The notes: generated by a model from the letters alone, not told the origin. A stretch of DNA of 64,000 bases from Dehalococcoidia bacterium (GCA_030018455.1 JASEFU010000006.1:1-64000), one strand, 5' to 3'. Shown: positions 18,296 to 28,192, counted from the stretch's first letter. Made by a program: numbers and translations.

Positions 18296-20257
18296 TCAGG
18301 GCATGGCGCCTACGAAGTACGGCCGCATCATCTCGTTGTCCTCGTGCTCTAGGATGTGGCAGTGCCAGACGTAGAGCCCCGCGATGTCGAACCGGGCGGT
18401 GATCCGCGTCACCCAGCCCGGCAGGGCGATGACGGTGTCCTTCCAGCCGGTCTCCCACGCTTCGGGGGGCGTCGCCGCGCCGGTCGCGAAATCGAGCGGA
18501 TCGGGCGGGTCGCCCGCCTTTCCGCCGGCGATGTAGGCCTCCTGGGCGGCAGCGTAGGCCTCGGCGTCGATGGGTATGCGGTCGAGGACGCGGAACATGA
18601 CCTGGTGCAGGTGGATGGGGTGCGCGTCCTCGGTCAGGTTGATGAGCCGCCAGACTTCCGTGCTGTTGAGCGCGGGGTTCTCAGTGATCTCGTCCATCCA
18701 GGCGAGGGCGCCGTCGCGGCCGGTGCCGAGCTTGGCGGCGATGGGCCCGTCGGCGAACATCGACATCTCTTCGTTGAGCGTCAGGTCACGCGTCTCGTCC
18801 GGCGGTCCGAGCGCGGAGATTGGCGGCAGCGTGACCGGGATCTGCCCCGGGTTGCCCTGGTCGGTGAGCTCGACCACCCTGAACTTCATCACCTGGCCGG
18901 TGGTGTTCGGATCGGCGAGCTCTTCCGGGTCGATGGGCAGGCCCCGGAACGGGGCATCGGGGCCGACGTTCTGCAGTATGATCTCGTCTCCCGGCTGGAA
19001 GGCCGAGAAGTCGACAATGACGTCGGCGCGCTCGGCGGGCGCCATCAGTAGCTCGTTCAGCACGACGGGCGCGCCGGGGAGGAGTCCGCCCTCGCTGCCG
19101 ATCTGATGGAACTGCAGGGGCTCGCTGAACTTGAGAATCAGAAAGCGCGAGCTGGCGCCGTTGAGAAAGCGAAAACGGTAGAGTCTGGGTTCGACGTCCA
19201 GGTAGGGCCAGGTCTTCCCGTTGACGACGATCGTGTTGCCGAAGAACTCCGGGTTCCAGACGGGTGGAATGTCGCCATCGGGAATGTAGGGGCCCGTGAT
19301 GCCGTCGAAGAACTCGCGGCTGTCGGGGTAGAAGAGCGAGCCGTCGGCCTTAAACGAGCGGTCCTGAACGACTATCGGTATCTCATAGTACCTCGTGCCC
19401 GGCGGGTCGCCCAGCCTAGGAGCGGGACCCGGCAGGTCGAGCGCATCTTCAACGTCGTCGCGGATGATCCAAAACCCGGCGAGGCCGGCGTATACGTTGA
19501 GCCGCGTAATCCCGAGGGCGTGGTCGTGGTACCAGAGGGTGGCGGCCCGCTGGTCGTTACGATATTCGAACCAGGCCGAGCCGGGAGGCGCGTTCTTCAC
19601 TGAGCCGTAGTGCGAGCCTTCCGTGTAGTAGCCGGCGGGAATGTTCTTCGCATTGGGCAGGTACCAGGCTTCAGGGTAGCCGTCGCTGACAGGGTCGACG
19701 TGGGCGCCGTGAACGTGTGTAACGATGGGCACCGGCCCCGTGTACAGCTCAGGGTTCTCGGTGCTCGAATCCGGCGGCCCGGGCGGGTTTGCCCAGTGCA
19801 GCGTCTGATCGACGGGCAGAAGGTGGGGGAGGAAGTTCTGCCTCTGGTCCACGAGATCGTTAATCCATTGCACGAGGATGGGATGGTTTGTCCGCGTCTC
19901 GACTGTGAACGCGGGGAAGTTGAAGGTGGAATGAGGCAGGCCCGGCCCCGGACGGGTGGCGGCGCCGTAGCCCCAAACCGTCGTGCTGGGGAATCCGGCG
20001 GGCAGGATCTGCTGCTCGAACTGCTTGATGGCGATGCGGTACATGTCGAAGACGGGAGTAGAGGCGGCGGGCGGCATCACGGGCGGGATCGTCAGCGGCT
20101 CCTGGTACTTGGGAATGTCGTGCGGGTCGAGCGTCGGCATCGCCTGGGCCACGGCCCTTGCGGGGGGCGAGGCGACGGACGTTCCGGCAAACAGAACGAC
20201 GGCGGCAAGGGCAAGGGCCAGAACGACGAAGCGAGTTAAGCGGCTTGTAGCGATCAC
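18296..20257 (-). CDS. Exported multicopper oxidase, CotA/bilirubin-oxidase type
   Basis: 653 residues from GTG at 20257, nine bases after a perfect AGGAGG. A Sec signal peptide (hydrophobic to about residue 33) precedes three cupredoxin domains. The copper motifs are all present: HVHGAHV, LWYHDHALGITR, HPIHLHQVMF and the C-terminal HCHILEHEDNEMM, which supplies the type 1 Cys/His and axial Met. Motif spelling matches the CotA/bilirubin oxidase group more than CueO. It should couple one-electron oxidation of a phenolic, metal or pigment substrate to O2 reduction. Upstream is a 218-bp divergent region shared with the ThDP enzyme gene. Confidence 0.92.
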   Translation of the reverse strand: MIATSRLTRFVVLALALAAVVLFAGTSVASPPARAVAQAMPTLDPHDIPKYQEPLTIPPVMPPAASTPVFDMYRIAIKQFEQQILPAGFPSTTVWGYGAATRPGPGLPHSTFNFPAFTVETRTNHPILVQWINDLVDQRQNFLPHLLPVDQTLHWANPPGPPDSSTENPELYTGPVPIVTHVHGAHVDPVSDGYPEAWYLPNAKNIPAGYYTEGSHYGSVKNAPPGSAWFEYRNDQRAATLWYHDHALGITRLNVYAGLAGFWIIRDDVEDALDLPGPAPRLGDPPGTRYYEIPIVVQDRSFKADGSLFYPDSREFFDGITGPYIPDGDIPPVWNPEFFGNTIVVNGKTWPYLDVEPRLYRFRFLNGASSRFLILKFSEPLQFHQIGSEGGLLPGAPVVLNELLMAPAERADVIVDFSAFQPGDEIILQNVGPDAPFRGLPIDPEELADPNTTGQVMKFRVVELTDQGNPGQIPVTLPPISALGPPDETRDLTLNEEMSMFADGPIAAKLGTGRDGALAWMDEITENPALNSTEVWRLINLTEDAHPIHLHQVMFRVLDRIPIDAEAYAAAQEAYIAGGKAGDPPDPLDFATGAATPPEAWETGWKDTVIALPGWVTRITARFDIAGLYVWHCHILEHEDNEMMRPYFVGAMP

Positions 20258-20475
20258 CTATTTATTCCTCCTTATTCTCCTACTAACAAAAGTAATGCGG
20301 CCGAGGGTGGAAAAGTGTAAAGAAAAGCGCGTGATCCGCGAGAAAAGTGTTGCAGCTGCGTTCAATCTTTCGCCCAACGCTTGCCGCGCCTCGCCCGATC
20401 GGCGAAAAGTTCAGCTTAGGTTGATCGCCTCAAGCGCAGCGTGTAGCATCGGAGCGACAGAAAGGAGGGGGACCC

Positions 20476-22203
20476 GTGGGCAAGATACTGGGTGCAGATG
20501 TCCTGCTGAAGTGCCTGATCCAGGAGGACGTGCGGTTCATCTTCGGGATTCCCGGCGCGCAGCCGACAACGCTGACCGACGCCGTCGCCCGTTTCGGGCG
20601 CAAGGAGGGGATCGACTTCATCGCGACGCGCCACGAGCAGGCGGCCGCGCACATGGCCGACACTTATGCCCGCCTCACCAATAAGGTGGGCGTCTGTCTG
20701 GGCACCGTCGGGCCGGGCGCCGTCAACCTCGTGCCCGGCATCTACGAGGCATACGCGAACAGCATCCCCGTGCTCGCGCTCACCGCTCAGAACCAGACGT
20801 GGAAGTCGTACCCCGATCACGGCTCGACCCAGGGCTGCGACCACCTGGGGCTTTTCAAGCCCATCACCAAGTGGAACGGCTACGTGTCGCACTGGAGGCG
20901 CATTCCGGAGATGGTGCGGGAAGCGTTCCGCCAGGCGACGACGGGGCGTCCCGGGCCGGTGCACCTCGACTTGCCGGTGGACGTCCTGTTCGAGGAGGGC
21001 GACGAAGCGGAGGTCGAAATCCTGCCGCCGGCGGCCTACCGCCCCGTGGTGCCGCCCGCCGGCGACCCCGAGCTCATACGGCAGGCGGCGGAGATGCTGG
21101 CGAAGGCGCGGAAGCCGGTCATCCAGACAGGCGGCGGCACGCTGCGCTCGGGCGCGACGAAAGAAGTGATCGCGCTGGCGGAGTTCCTCGGCTGCCCGCT
21201 CATGACGGGGATAACCTCGCGCGGCGCCATCCCCGAAGACCACCCTCTCTACCTGATCCAACCCGGGTTCGGCGCCCTGGCGGCCCGCCAGCAGGCGGAC
21301 GTCGTCCTCGTCCTCGGCTCGCGTCTGGGCGGCTTCGATTTCTTCGGCAAGGCGCCGATCTGGGGCGTGCCGGGCGAGCAGAAGACCATCCAGGTCGACA
21401 CGGCGCCGGAGAGTCTGGGGGAGAACCGGCCGACCGACATTGCGATCCTGGGGGACGTGAAGAGCGTCGTCAGCGCGATTCTCGGCGTGCTGGAGCAGAT
21501 CGCGGAGCCGCGCGGCGAGCACCCCGACCTGCCGCAGTACCGGGCGGCGCAGGCGGCCTGGCTGCAGAACTTCGAGAACATGGCCGCGTCCGACGCCTCG
21601 CCCATACACCCCCTGCGCGTGGTGCGCGATGCCCGCGCCTTCTTCCCGCGCAACTCGCTGTTCGTGACCGATGGCGGCAACACGACGATCTGGACCCACT
21701 ACCTGACGAGGATTTACGAGCCGGGCTCCTGCCTGTGGTCGGGCGACTCCGGCATGGGCGGCGGCGGCCTGCCGAAGGCGATAGCGGCCAAGCTCGTCCA
21801 CCCGGAGCGGCCGGTGTACGCCATCTGCGGCGACGGCTTCTTTATGATGAACGTGCAGGAGCTGGAGACGGCGACCCGCCTGGGCACGAACATCGTCGTC
21901 ATTGTCAACAACGACTGTTGCTTCGGGATGATCAAGGCGGCGCAGGACGGCAGCTTCGCCAAGCGCTACATCGGCGTCGACTTCGCGGACGTGCGGTACG
22001 ACAAGATGGCGGAGGCCGCGGGCTGGTACGGGGAGCGCGTCGAGGACCCGAACGAGATCACGCCTGCCCTGAAGCGCGCGGTCGATAGCGGCAAGCCGGC
22101 GCTGCTGGATGTCATTATCGACGGCCGGGCGAACCTGTCGCCGCCCGACTGCGCGACGGCGGTGGGGATCTGGATGGAAGGCGTCAAGTTCCCCGAGTAC
22201 TAA
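20476..22203 (+). CDS. ThDP-dependent enzyme of the acetolactate synthase family
   Basis: 575 residues from GTG at 20476, five bases after AAAGGAGGGGG. The N-terminal PYR domain has the activating Glu in RHEQAA (Glu54). The middle domain follows, and the C-terminal PP domain shows the ThDP/Mg motif GDGFFMMNVQELETA ending in NND. Length and order fit acetolactate synthase large subunit, glyoxylate carboligase, oxalyl-CoA decarboxylase and relatives. No regulatory subunit (ilvN) or ilvC follows, so a biosynthetic acetolactate synthase is less likely. The exact reaction is unknown. Confidence 0.85.
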   Translation: MGKILGADVLLKCLIQEDVRFIFGIPGAQPTTLTDAVARFGRKEGIDFIATRHEQAAAHMADTYARLTNKVGVCLGTVGPGAVNLVPGIYEAYANSIPVLALTAQNQTWKSYPDHGSTQGCDHLGLFKPITKWNGYVSHWRRIPEMVREAFRQATTGRPGPVHLDLPVDVLFEEGDEAEVEILPPAAYRPVVPPAGDPELIRQAAEMLAKARKPVIQTGGGTLRSGATKEVIALAEFLGCPLMTGITSRGAIPEDHPLYLIQPGFGALAARQQADVVLVLGSRLGGFDFFGKAPIWGVPGEQKTIQVDTAPESLGENRPTDIAILGDVKSVVSAILGVLEQIAEPRGEHPDLPQYRAAQAAWLQNFENMAASDASPIHPLRVVRDARAFFPRNSLFVTDGGNTTIWTHYLTRIYEPGSCLWSGDSGMGGGGLPKAIAAKLVHPERPVYAICGDGFFMMNVQELETATRLGTNIVVIVNNDCCFGMIKAAQDGSFAKRYIGVDFADVRYDKMAEAAGWYGERVEDPNEITPALKRAVDSGKPALLDVIIDGRANLSPPDCATAVGIWMEGVKFPEY

Positions 22204-22499
22204 CGCGACGAGGAGGCGCAACGACGCAGCCTAAAGATAGCTCATTGCGACCTCCGGGCCCCGCGGCCGCTCCCCGGCAGGGTCGGGCGCCCGCCTGCCC
22301 GACCCGCTATCGATGCACCCACGGCATTTGTCCGCCATCAAGGAGCGAGAACAGCACCGCGGCCTGAAGGCCGCGGCATGTGAATCCAAATCGGCTCCAT
22401 CGACGGTAACTGCTATCCCTTCGGACTATGCCGCGTCCTTCGAGGCGCGCTACGGCAACACGAAAAGTCTGCTCCCCACGCGCGGGCCGAAACCCGATG
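22204..22499. other. Convergent intergenic region with a GC palindrome
   Basis: 296 bases between the stops of the ThDP enzyme and the alcohol dehydrogenase. At 22357-22376 a perfect palindrome has eight-base arms CCGCGGCC and GGCCGCGG around TGAA. Neither strand has a convincing U-tract. It could be a bidirectional transcription barrier or a dispersed palindromic repeat. I see no coding sequence here. Confidence 0.5.
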
Positions 22500-23714
22500 C
22501 TACGAGCCCCCCCTGTAGTCGAAGACTACCTTTATTGCATGCGTCCGCCTCTGGTCCATCGCGGTCGTGAACGCCTCTTTGTACTGCGATAGCGGGAAGC
22601 GGTGCGTTATGAATCCCTCGAAGTCGAGCTTCCCCTCCCTCAGCAGCCGGATTACCAGCTCGAAGGTCGGTACCCTCTCGCCCTGCCAATCTTCGGCGCC
22701 GTGCGCGTACGTCCCCAACAGATCAACCTCCCAGTACCACACCGGAGTCAGGTCGAGGCGCATCGGCACGAGATTGACGCCGAGGAGCACGACCGTCCCT
22801 CCTGAGCGGGTCCAGCGCAGGGCATCGGAGAGGGTCTTTGCCTGGCCAACGCAGTCGTAGACGGCGTCGAAGCCGCCCATGATGACCTTGTTGCCGAACG
22901 AGCCGCTACAGACGGCGCCGCCGGTGATGCGCGCGACTTCGCTGTAGGTATCGCTCCCTAGCATGATAACGTTTGTTGCCCCCAGTCTGCGCGCCATCGA
23001 GGCCTGGTAGTCAAACTGTGCGAGGGCGGTGATCTCGCAATCGGGCTGGACGGCGCGCAAGGCCTGCAGCGTCATCAGCCCCATCGTCCCGCAGCCTATG
23101 ACGAGCGCCTTGTCCCCGGGCGCGAGAGGGCGCCGTAACGCGGCTCGCAACCCGCAGGCCGCCGGCTCGAGGAGGACGGCCTGCTCGTCCGTGACGTCGT
23201 CGGGGAGCGGAAGGAGGCGGCACTCGTGCACCACCTGCTCCTCGGAAAGGCCACCGCCGATGCCCAGCGGGTCCTGTAGCATAGCGCCGCAGCACCTCGA
23301 GTAGTTTCCGGCGGCGCAATGCTGGCACAGCTCATCTTTGCCCTCTCCAAGGCAGCTTCCGGGCCAGCAGGTCAGGGTCACGCGGGCGCCTGGCTTCAGC
23401 CCCCGCACACCGTCGCCCACCTCGGTTACCTCTCCCGCCACCTCATGGCCGAGGTACATACGCCGGGCGCCGGGCACGGCGGCGATCGCGATCCGGGGGT
23501 CGCCGTCGGCCCGGACGAAGTGGATGTCGGAGCCGCATATCCCCGCCAACCGGTTGCGCACCCGCACGTAGCGCGGCCCGGGAAGAGGCGGCGGTGGCCT
23601 CTCTTCGAATTGAAGCGGCGCCTGAGGACCGAAGAGCGCCTTCCGCGAAAGGCGCGAAGCGACCTTCGTGGCGAGGATGCGCGAGTTGCTGAGGTTGACG
23701 TACAGCGCCTTCAT
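22500..23714 (-). CDS. Zinc-dependent medium-chain alcohol dehydrogenase
   Basis: 404 residues from the ATG at 23714; the open frame extends upstream to 23795 but the family N-terminus (MKALYV) begins here. Catalytic zinc ligands are in GICGSDIH and LGHEVAGE. The structural zinc lobe is C-rich (CWPGSC, then CQHCAAGNYSRCC), with wider spacing than the classical CxxCxxCx7C. The Rossmann GCGTMG and YDCVGQ segments follow. It should oxidise a secondary alcohol or polyol with NAD(P). It is monocistronic as far as seen, and the substrate is unknown. Confidence 0.87.
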   Translation of the reverse strand: MKALYVNLSNSRILATKVASRLSRKALFGPQAPLQFEERPPPPLPGPRYVRVRNRLAGICGSDIHFVRADGDPRIAIAAVPGARRMYLGHEVAGEVTEVGDGVRGLKPGARVTLTCWPGSCLGEGKDELCQHCAAGNYSRCCGAMLQDPLGIGGGLSEEQVVHECRLLPLPDDVTDEQAVLLEPAACGLRAALRRPLAPGDKALVIGCGTMGLMTLQALRAVQPDCEITALAQFDYQASMARRLGATNVIMLGSDTYSEVARITGGAVCSGSFGNKVIMGGFDAVYDCVGQAKTLSDALRWTRSGGTVVLLGVNLVPMRLDLTPVWYWEVDLLGTYAHGAEDWQGERVPTFELVIRLLREGKLDFEGFITHRFPLSQYKEAFTTAMDQRRTHAIKVVFDYRGGS

Positions 23715-23825
23715 GGGATTATGCCTGCCTTTCGCTTGATCGCGGATGAGCCGTATCGGTGAGGAAAAGCTAACCGGCGCAGGCCCGGCGGTCAAGAAGC
23801 GGGCGAGCGAAGGGGCCGCTCGACG

Positions 23826-24152
23826 TCACTGCGCGGGAGCGAGCTCTCCGCTGAGCCACGTTAGGTATTCCTCGCTGCCTTCCACGACCGGCGCCGCCAG
23901 TATCTCCGGTGTTTCGTAAGCGTGCGCCCCGCGTATCGCCGCCTCAAGCCGCCGGTACAGGCGCCGCTCCGATTTCGCCAGGCAATACCACTCCTCCGCC
24001 CGCTCAATCTTTCCTTCCCACCAGTAGAGGCTTGTCACCGGGCCGGAGACCTGCACACAAGCGGCCAGCCGCTTCTCGAGCAACAGTCTCGCTATCGATT
24101 CGGCGTCCTCGCGCCGCGCGGTCGTCGTCAGCACTTGAAGGTACTCTGCCAC
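23826..24152 (-). CDS. cutA: CutA1 divalent-cation tolerance protein
   Basis: A 108-residue CutA1-family protein. VLTTTARREDAESIARLLLEKRLAACVQV at the N-terminus, SLYWWEGKIE in the middle and HAYETPEIL near the end are the family's hallmark stretches. CutA forms trimers with a ferredoxin-like fold and has been linked to copper tolerance in E. coli, although its molecular role is unsettled. A terminator-like hairpin separates it from the upstream nitronate-monooxygenase-like gene. Confidence 0.93.
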   Translation of the reverse strand: MAEYLQVLTTTARREDAESIARLLLEKRLAACVQVSGPVTSLYWWEGKIERAEEWYCLAKSERRLYRRLEAAIRGAHAYETPEILAAPVVEGSEEYLTWLSGELAPAQ

Positions 24153-24186
24153 TGCGCCCTCCCTCCGTCGAAGTTCGAGTTGTCGA

Positions 24187-24226
24187 AAAGCATACCGGCG
24201 GGCCCGGGGAGTTCGCGCCCGCCGGC
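24187..24226 (-). terminator. Rho-independent terminator after the nitronate-monooxygenase-like gene
   Basis: On the minus strand CCGGCGGGC and GCCCGCCGG make a nine-base perfect stem with a 13-base loop, followed by TATGCTTTT. It lies just downstream of the gene ending at 24253 and upstream of cutA, so cutA is likely transcribed separately. Confidence 0.6.
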
Positions 24227-24252
24227 AAAACCTGAACCGTGTGAGCAGGACT

Positions 24253-25215
24253 CTACACGAGCCTGTTGATGCGATCGCGCGTCTCCTGCGCCTCCTCGAC
24301 GATGCGGTCGATCAGCTCCTTGACGGTGGGCACATCGTGGACGAGGCCCACACTCTGACCGAGGCTGACCAATCCTTCTTCTATATTGCCGGTATCGACC
24401 ACGGCGGGGCCCTGCCGGCTGATAATCGGCAGCAGCTCTTCCAGCGTCGCGCCTTTCTTCTCCAGCGCCATCACCTTTTCGGCGAGCGAGTTCTTGGCGA
24501 GGCGCGAGGGGTTGTTGATCGATTTCATCAGGTACATGGTGTCGGTCTCAGCCGCCCGCACCAGGTACTCTTTGAAGGCGGGGTGTCCGCGGCACTCTTG
24601 CGTGGCCATGAAGCGGGTACCCATGAGCACCGCCTCGGCGCCGAGGGCGAGGGCGGCGACGAGGCCGCGCCCGTCTGCGAAGCCGCCGCCGGCGACGATG
24701 GGGACCTTCACGGCATCGACGGCCGCCGGCACCATGACCAGCGTCGTCACCTCGTCCATGCCGGGGTGGCCGCCGCACTCGTGGCCGACGACGCAGACGG
24801 CGTCGCAGCCGAGACGCTCGGCCGTGCGGGCAAAGCGCACGCCCGGCACCTTGTGCATGATCTTGACTCCGCCCTTGTGTAGCGGCTCGACGATGGGCTC
24901 GGGGCTGCGGCCGGACGTTTCGACCACCGGTATCTTCTCTTCGATGGCGACGCGCACCCACTCCTCGATAGGCTGCGGGCGGGCGGAGGCGAAGAGATTG
25001 ATGTTGAGTCCGATCGGCTTGTCGGTGAGATCGCGGGCCTTGCGGATGTCGGCGCGAAGCTCCTCGATGGTGGGGTAGGTAGCGGCGGTCAGGAAGCCCA
25101 GGCCGCCCGCGTTGGCGACAGCGGCGATGAGCTCGGCCCTTGCCACCCAGAACATCCCGCCGCACAGTATAGGGTACTTGATGCCGAACATCTCGGTGAT
25201 TCTCGTCTGCAGCAT
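24253..25215 (-). CDS. Nitronate monooxygenase-like FMN enzyme (paralogue of the first gene)
   Basis: 320 residues. YPILCGGMFWVA at the N-terminus, VCVVGHECGGHPGMDE with the active-site His region, and VAGGGFADGRG and AVLMGTRFMA forming the FMN site place it in the NPD family with the gene at 129-1094. Both share the segment GRGLVAALALGAE. Substrates of such stand-alone copies are usually unknown; FabK-type activity cannot be excluded. It is divergent from the cation ATPase. A possible promoter on the minus strand (TTGACT near 25313) lies upstream with a weak -10. Confidence 0.85.
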   Translation of the reverse strand: MLQTRITEMFGIKYPILCGGMFWVARAELIAAVANAGGLGFLTAATYPTIEELRADIRKARDLTDKPIGLNINLFASARPQPIEEWVRVAIEEKIPVVETSGRSPEPIVEPLHKGGVKIMHKVPGVRFARTAERLGCDAVCVVGHECGGHPGMDEVTTLVMVPAAVDAVKVPIVAGGGFADGRGLVAALALGAEAVLMGTRFMATQECRGHPAFKEYLVRAAETDTMYLMKSINNPSRLAKNSLAEKVMALEKKGATLEELLPIISRQGPAVVDTGNIEEGLVSLGQSVGLVHDVPTVKELIDRIVEEAQETRDRINRLV

Positions 25216-25462
25216 TTAAGAGGCTCTCCTTTCCCTCCCTCAGAGGAGTCTGACCGGTAGATTCCCCGTTCGCGGGCGCCCTAAGAATACAGCGCTCTGT
25301 TGGCTAGTAGTCAATACGGGCGGGGCCATCGAGCCCGTGTCCGGGAAATGGTATGCTGTAAACATCCAGCATGACGCTGCTTGTGCGGGTTTCTATTTTG
25401 CACCTTCCCTGCTTCTCGAAACGGCGATGACTCGGAAACAGGCGCATGATGCGGAGTACGGG

Positions 25463-28192
25463 ATGGAACCCTCCCCTTCCAGGCAAGAGGCGAACGCCGT
25501 GATTGACCCGTCGTCAATCCGTCGGCACGTGTGGTGGTCGTTGTCGGTCGGGGAGACGCTGAGCGCGCTGCGAGTCGGCGATGAAGGGCTGGCGTCCGAG
25601 GAGGCCGAGGCGCGGCGGGCAATCTTCGGTCTCAATCAGCTTGAGGAAGAAGAGGAGACCAGCGCACTCACGGTCTGGATACGCCAGTTCAAGAGCCCGC
25701 TCATTTACATCCTTCTTCTCGCCGCAGTCGTTACCCTGGCCGTGGGCGAGTTCGTGGACACGCTCGTCATTGCGGCTGTCCTCATTCTGAACGCCGTGAT
25801 CGGCTTTGTGCAGGAGCGGCGTGCAGAGCGTTCCGCGAGAGCGCTGCGTGAACTCGTGGTGACCCGCGCGCGTGTCATGCGCGACTCACGAGAACGACAG
25901 ATCGATGCGCGTGAGCTCGTGCCGGGCGACATGGTAGTCGTTGAGGCGGGGTCAAAAGTCCCGGCCGACTGCCGTGTCGTCGATGCCAGCGCGCTTGAGG
26001 CGGACGAATCGCTGCTGACCGGCGAATCGACGACCGTGGGCAAGCGCGACGCGGTGCTCGACCCCGACACCCAGATCGCCGACCGGGACAACATGCTCTT
26101 CATGGGCTCCGTCATCACGAGAGGGCGCGGGCGGGCCGTGGTTGTTGCAACCGGCCCGAGCACTCAACTGGGCGAGATTGCGGGCAGCATAAAAGAGATA
26201 GGACTGGTGGAGACGCCCATTCAGCAAAGAATGGCGCGCTTCGCCCGTATTATCGGCTTGGCCGTTCTCGCTGCCTCGGCAATCGGCTTCGGAATCGGCT
26301 TTGCCCTGGGCGAGGACCCGCAGCATCTCTTTCTCACCTTTGTTGCCCTCGCAGTGGCCGCAATTCCCGAAGGGCTGCCCATCGTCCTTACGGTCACGCT
26401 TTCCATTGGAGTCAATCGCATGGCCCGGCGACACGTCATCATCCGCCGACTGCCGGCTGTGGAGACCCTCGGGAGTTGCAGCGTGATCGGCTCCGACAAG
26501 ACGGGCACACTCACCCAGAACCGAATGACCGTCCAGCGCATTTACGCGGAGGGCCGGGACTTCACGGTCACGGGGTCGGGGTACGGCGAGGACGGCGAGA
26601 TCATCCACGATGGGAACGGCGTTGTCCTTGAGGAATGGCCTCAACTCCGGATGACGCTTATCGCGGGAACTCTTTCCAATGATGCAACGATCTCCAAAGT
26701 AGACGGCGGCCTCGAGGCGCACGGCGATCCGACAGAGATAGCGCTGCTCATATCGGCGTACAAGGCCGGCCTCACGAAAGAAGAACTCGAAAAGGGGTTC
26801 CCGCGCGGCAAGGATGTCCCGTTCGATCCTGAACTCCGCTATTCGGCCAGTTTCCACGCCAGCGGCGAGGGCGCCATCGCCTTCGTGAAGGGAGCACCGG
26901 AACGGATGGTCGATATGTGCGCCTGGAGCGATCCCGCTGAAAGAGAACGCGTGCTCGATGTCGCGCACCGGATGGCGGAGGACGGCCTCCGGGTGCTGGC
27001 AATGGCCAGCAAGGAGTACGCCGGTCCTCCTGAGGCGCTCGGCGCGCCCGCCGAAGAGCTGTCCGGCCTAACGTTTCTCGGTCTGCAAGCCATGATCGAT
27101 CCTCCCCGGGAAGAGGCAATCGCAGCAGTTCGCGGCTGCCAGGAGGCGGGCATACGCGTGGTCATGATCACCGGCGACCATGCGGTAACGGGACTCGCCA
27201 TCGCCAGGAAGCTGGGCATCGCGCGCGAGCCCGACAAGGTCCTGACAGGGGCGGACCTGGACCGGATTACCGACGATGAGCTGGAGGAAGCGGCGCAGCG
27301 CGTTCCGGTCTACGCCCGGGTTTCTCCGCAGCACAAACTCCGCGTCGTGAACGCATTGCAGCGCACCGGCTCGGTGGTGGCGGTAACGGGGGACGGCGTG
27401 AACGATGCTCCGGCCCTTAGGGCTGCCGATATCGGCGTGGCGATGGGCAAATCGGGGACGGACGTCGCCAAAGAAGCGGCAGACATGGTGATTACGGATG
27501 ACAACTTCGCGAGCATCTTCGCCGCCGTGGAGGAAGGGCGGATAGTCTTCGACAACGTTCGGAAGGTCACATTCTTCCTCATCGCCACCGGCCTCGGCAC
27601 TGTCCTCGCCGTCCTCGCGAGCATCATGTTCAGATTTGAGCTGCCCTTCTTGCCGGCCCAGTTGCTCTGGCTGAACCTGGTCACAAACGGCATTCAAGAC
27701 GTGGCGCTTGCCTTCGAGCCCGGCGAAGAGGGCGTCCTCAAGAGACCGCCGAGGTCCCGCCGCGAAGGCGTCATCTCCGGCCTCCTCTGGGTCAGGACGG
27801 CGATTGCCGGGACGGTGCTGGCCTGCGGAACGTTGCTGCTCTTTCTCCTGGAGATACACGCCGACAGCAGCATCGAACACGCGCGCACGGTCGCTCTCAC
27901 GACGGCGGTCTTCTTCCAGGTATTCCACCTTCAAAACGCTCGCTCCGAGCACCGGTCCGCGTTCGCTGTCAGCCCCCTCACCAATCGGTTTCTGTTCGTC
28001 GGGACGGCGATAGCGGTGGCGATCCACATCGCCGCGATCTATTTGCCGCCCACGCAATTCATCCTCCGGCTGGAGCCCATCAACGCCATAACGTGGGTGA
28101 AGATGATCGCCGTCGCTTCAACCGTCATCCTCGCCGTCGAAGCGCACAAGCTCCTGACGCGGCGGTCCGTGCGCGCCGACCCGATACGGTAA
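25463..28192 (+). CDS. P2-type cation-transporting ATPase
   Basis: 909 residues from the ATG at 25463 (GGAG six bases upstream); an alternative ATG at 25427 has no Shine-Dalgarno. Order: N-terminal cation-ATPase domain (HVWWSLSVGETLSAL), TM pair, actuator with LTGES, TM4 with PEGLP, phosphorylation motif SDKTGTLT, nucleotide domain with KGAPERM, hinge MITGDHAVT and GDGVNDAPAL, then about six TM helices. In TM6 the Ca-ATPase pattern NxxTD reads NLVTN, with Asp replaced by Asn, then GIQD, so Ca2+ specificity is doubtful. It could move Ca2+, Mn2+, Na+ or H+. Confidence 0.9.
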   Translation: MEPSPSRQEANAVIDPSSIRRHVWWSLSVGETLSALRVGDEGLASEEAEARRAIFGLNQLEEEEETSALTVWIRQFKSPLIYILLLAAVVTLAVGEFVDTLVIAAVLILNAVIGFVQERRAERSARALRELVVTRARVMRDSRERQIDARELVPGDMVVVEAGSKVPADCRVVDASALEADESLLTGESTTVGKRDAVLDPDTQIADRDNMLFMGSVITRGRGRAVVVATGPSTQLGEIAGSIKEIGLVETPIQQRMARFARIIGLAVLAASAIGFGIGFALGEDPQHLFLTFVALAVAAIPEGLPIVLTVTLSIGVNRMARRHVIIRRLPAVETLGSCSVIGSDKTGTLTQNRMTVQRIYAEGRDFTVTGSGYGEDGEIIHDGNGVVLEEWPQLRMTLIAGTLSNDATISKVDGGLEAHGDPTEIALLISAYKAGLTKEELEKGFPRGKDVPFDPELRYSASFHASGEGAIAFVKGAPERMVDMCAWSDPAERERVLDVAHRMAEDGLRVLAMASKEYAGPPEALGAPAEELSGLTFLGLQAMIDPPREEAIAAVRGCQEAGIRVVMITGDHAVTGLAIARKLGIAREPDKVLTGADLDRITDDELEEAAQRVPVYARVSPQHKLRVVNALQRTGSVVAVTGDGVNDAPALRAADIGVAMGKSGTDVAKEAADMVITDDNFASIFAAVEEGRIVFDNVRKVTFFLIATGLGTVLAVLASIMFRFELPFLPAQLLWLNLVTNGIQDVALAFEPGEEGVLKRPPRSRREGVISGLLWVRTAIAGTVLACGTLLLFLLEIHADSSIEHARTVALTTAVFFQVFHLQNARSEHRSAFAVSPLTNRFLFVGTAIAVAIHIAAIYLPPTQFILRLEPINAITWVKMIAVASTVILAVEAHKLLTRRSVRADPIR

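Noticed and set aside
20416-22221. 601-codon minus-strand frame opposite the ThDP enzyme
   Set aside because: Shadow of a gene with complete ThDP motifs; no ribosome site and no recognisable domain.
25337-25462. Upstream extension of the cation ATPase to 25337
   Set aside because: The extra residues do not match the family N-terminus and lack a Shine-Dalgarno; GGAG before 25463 is better.
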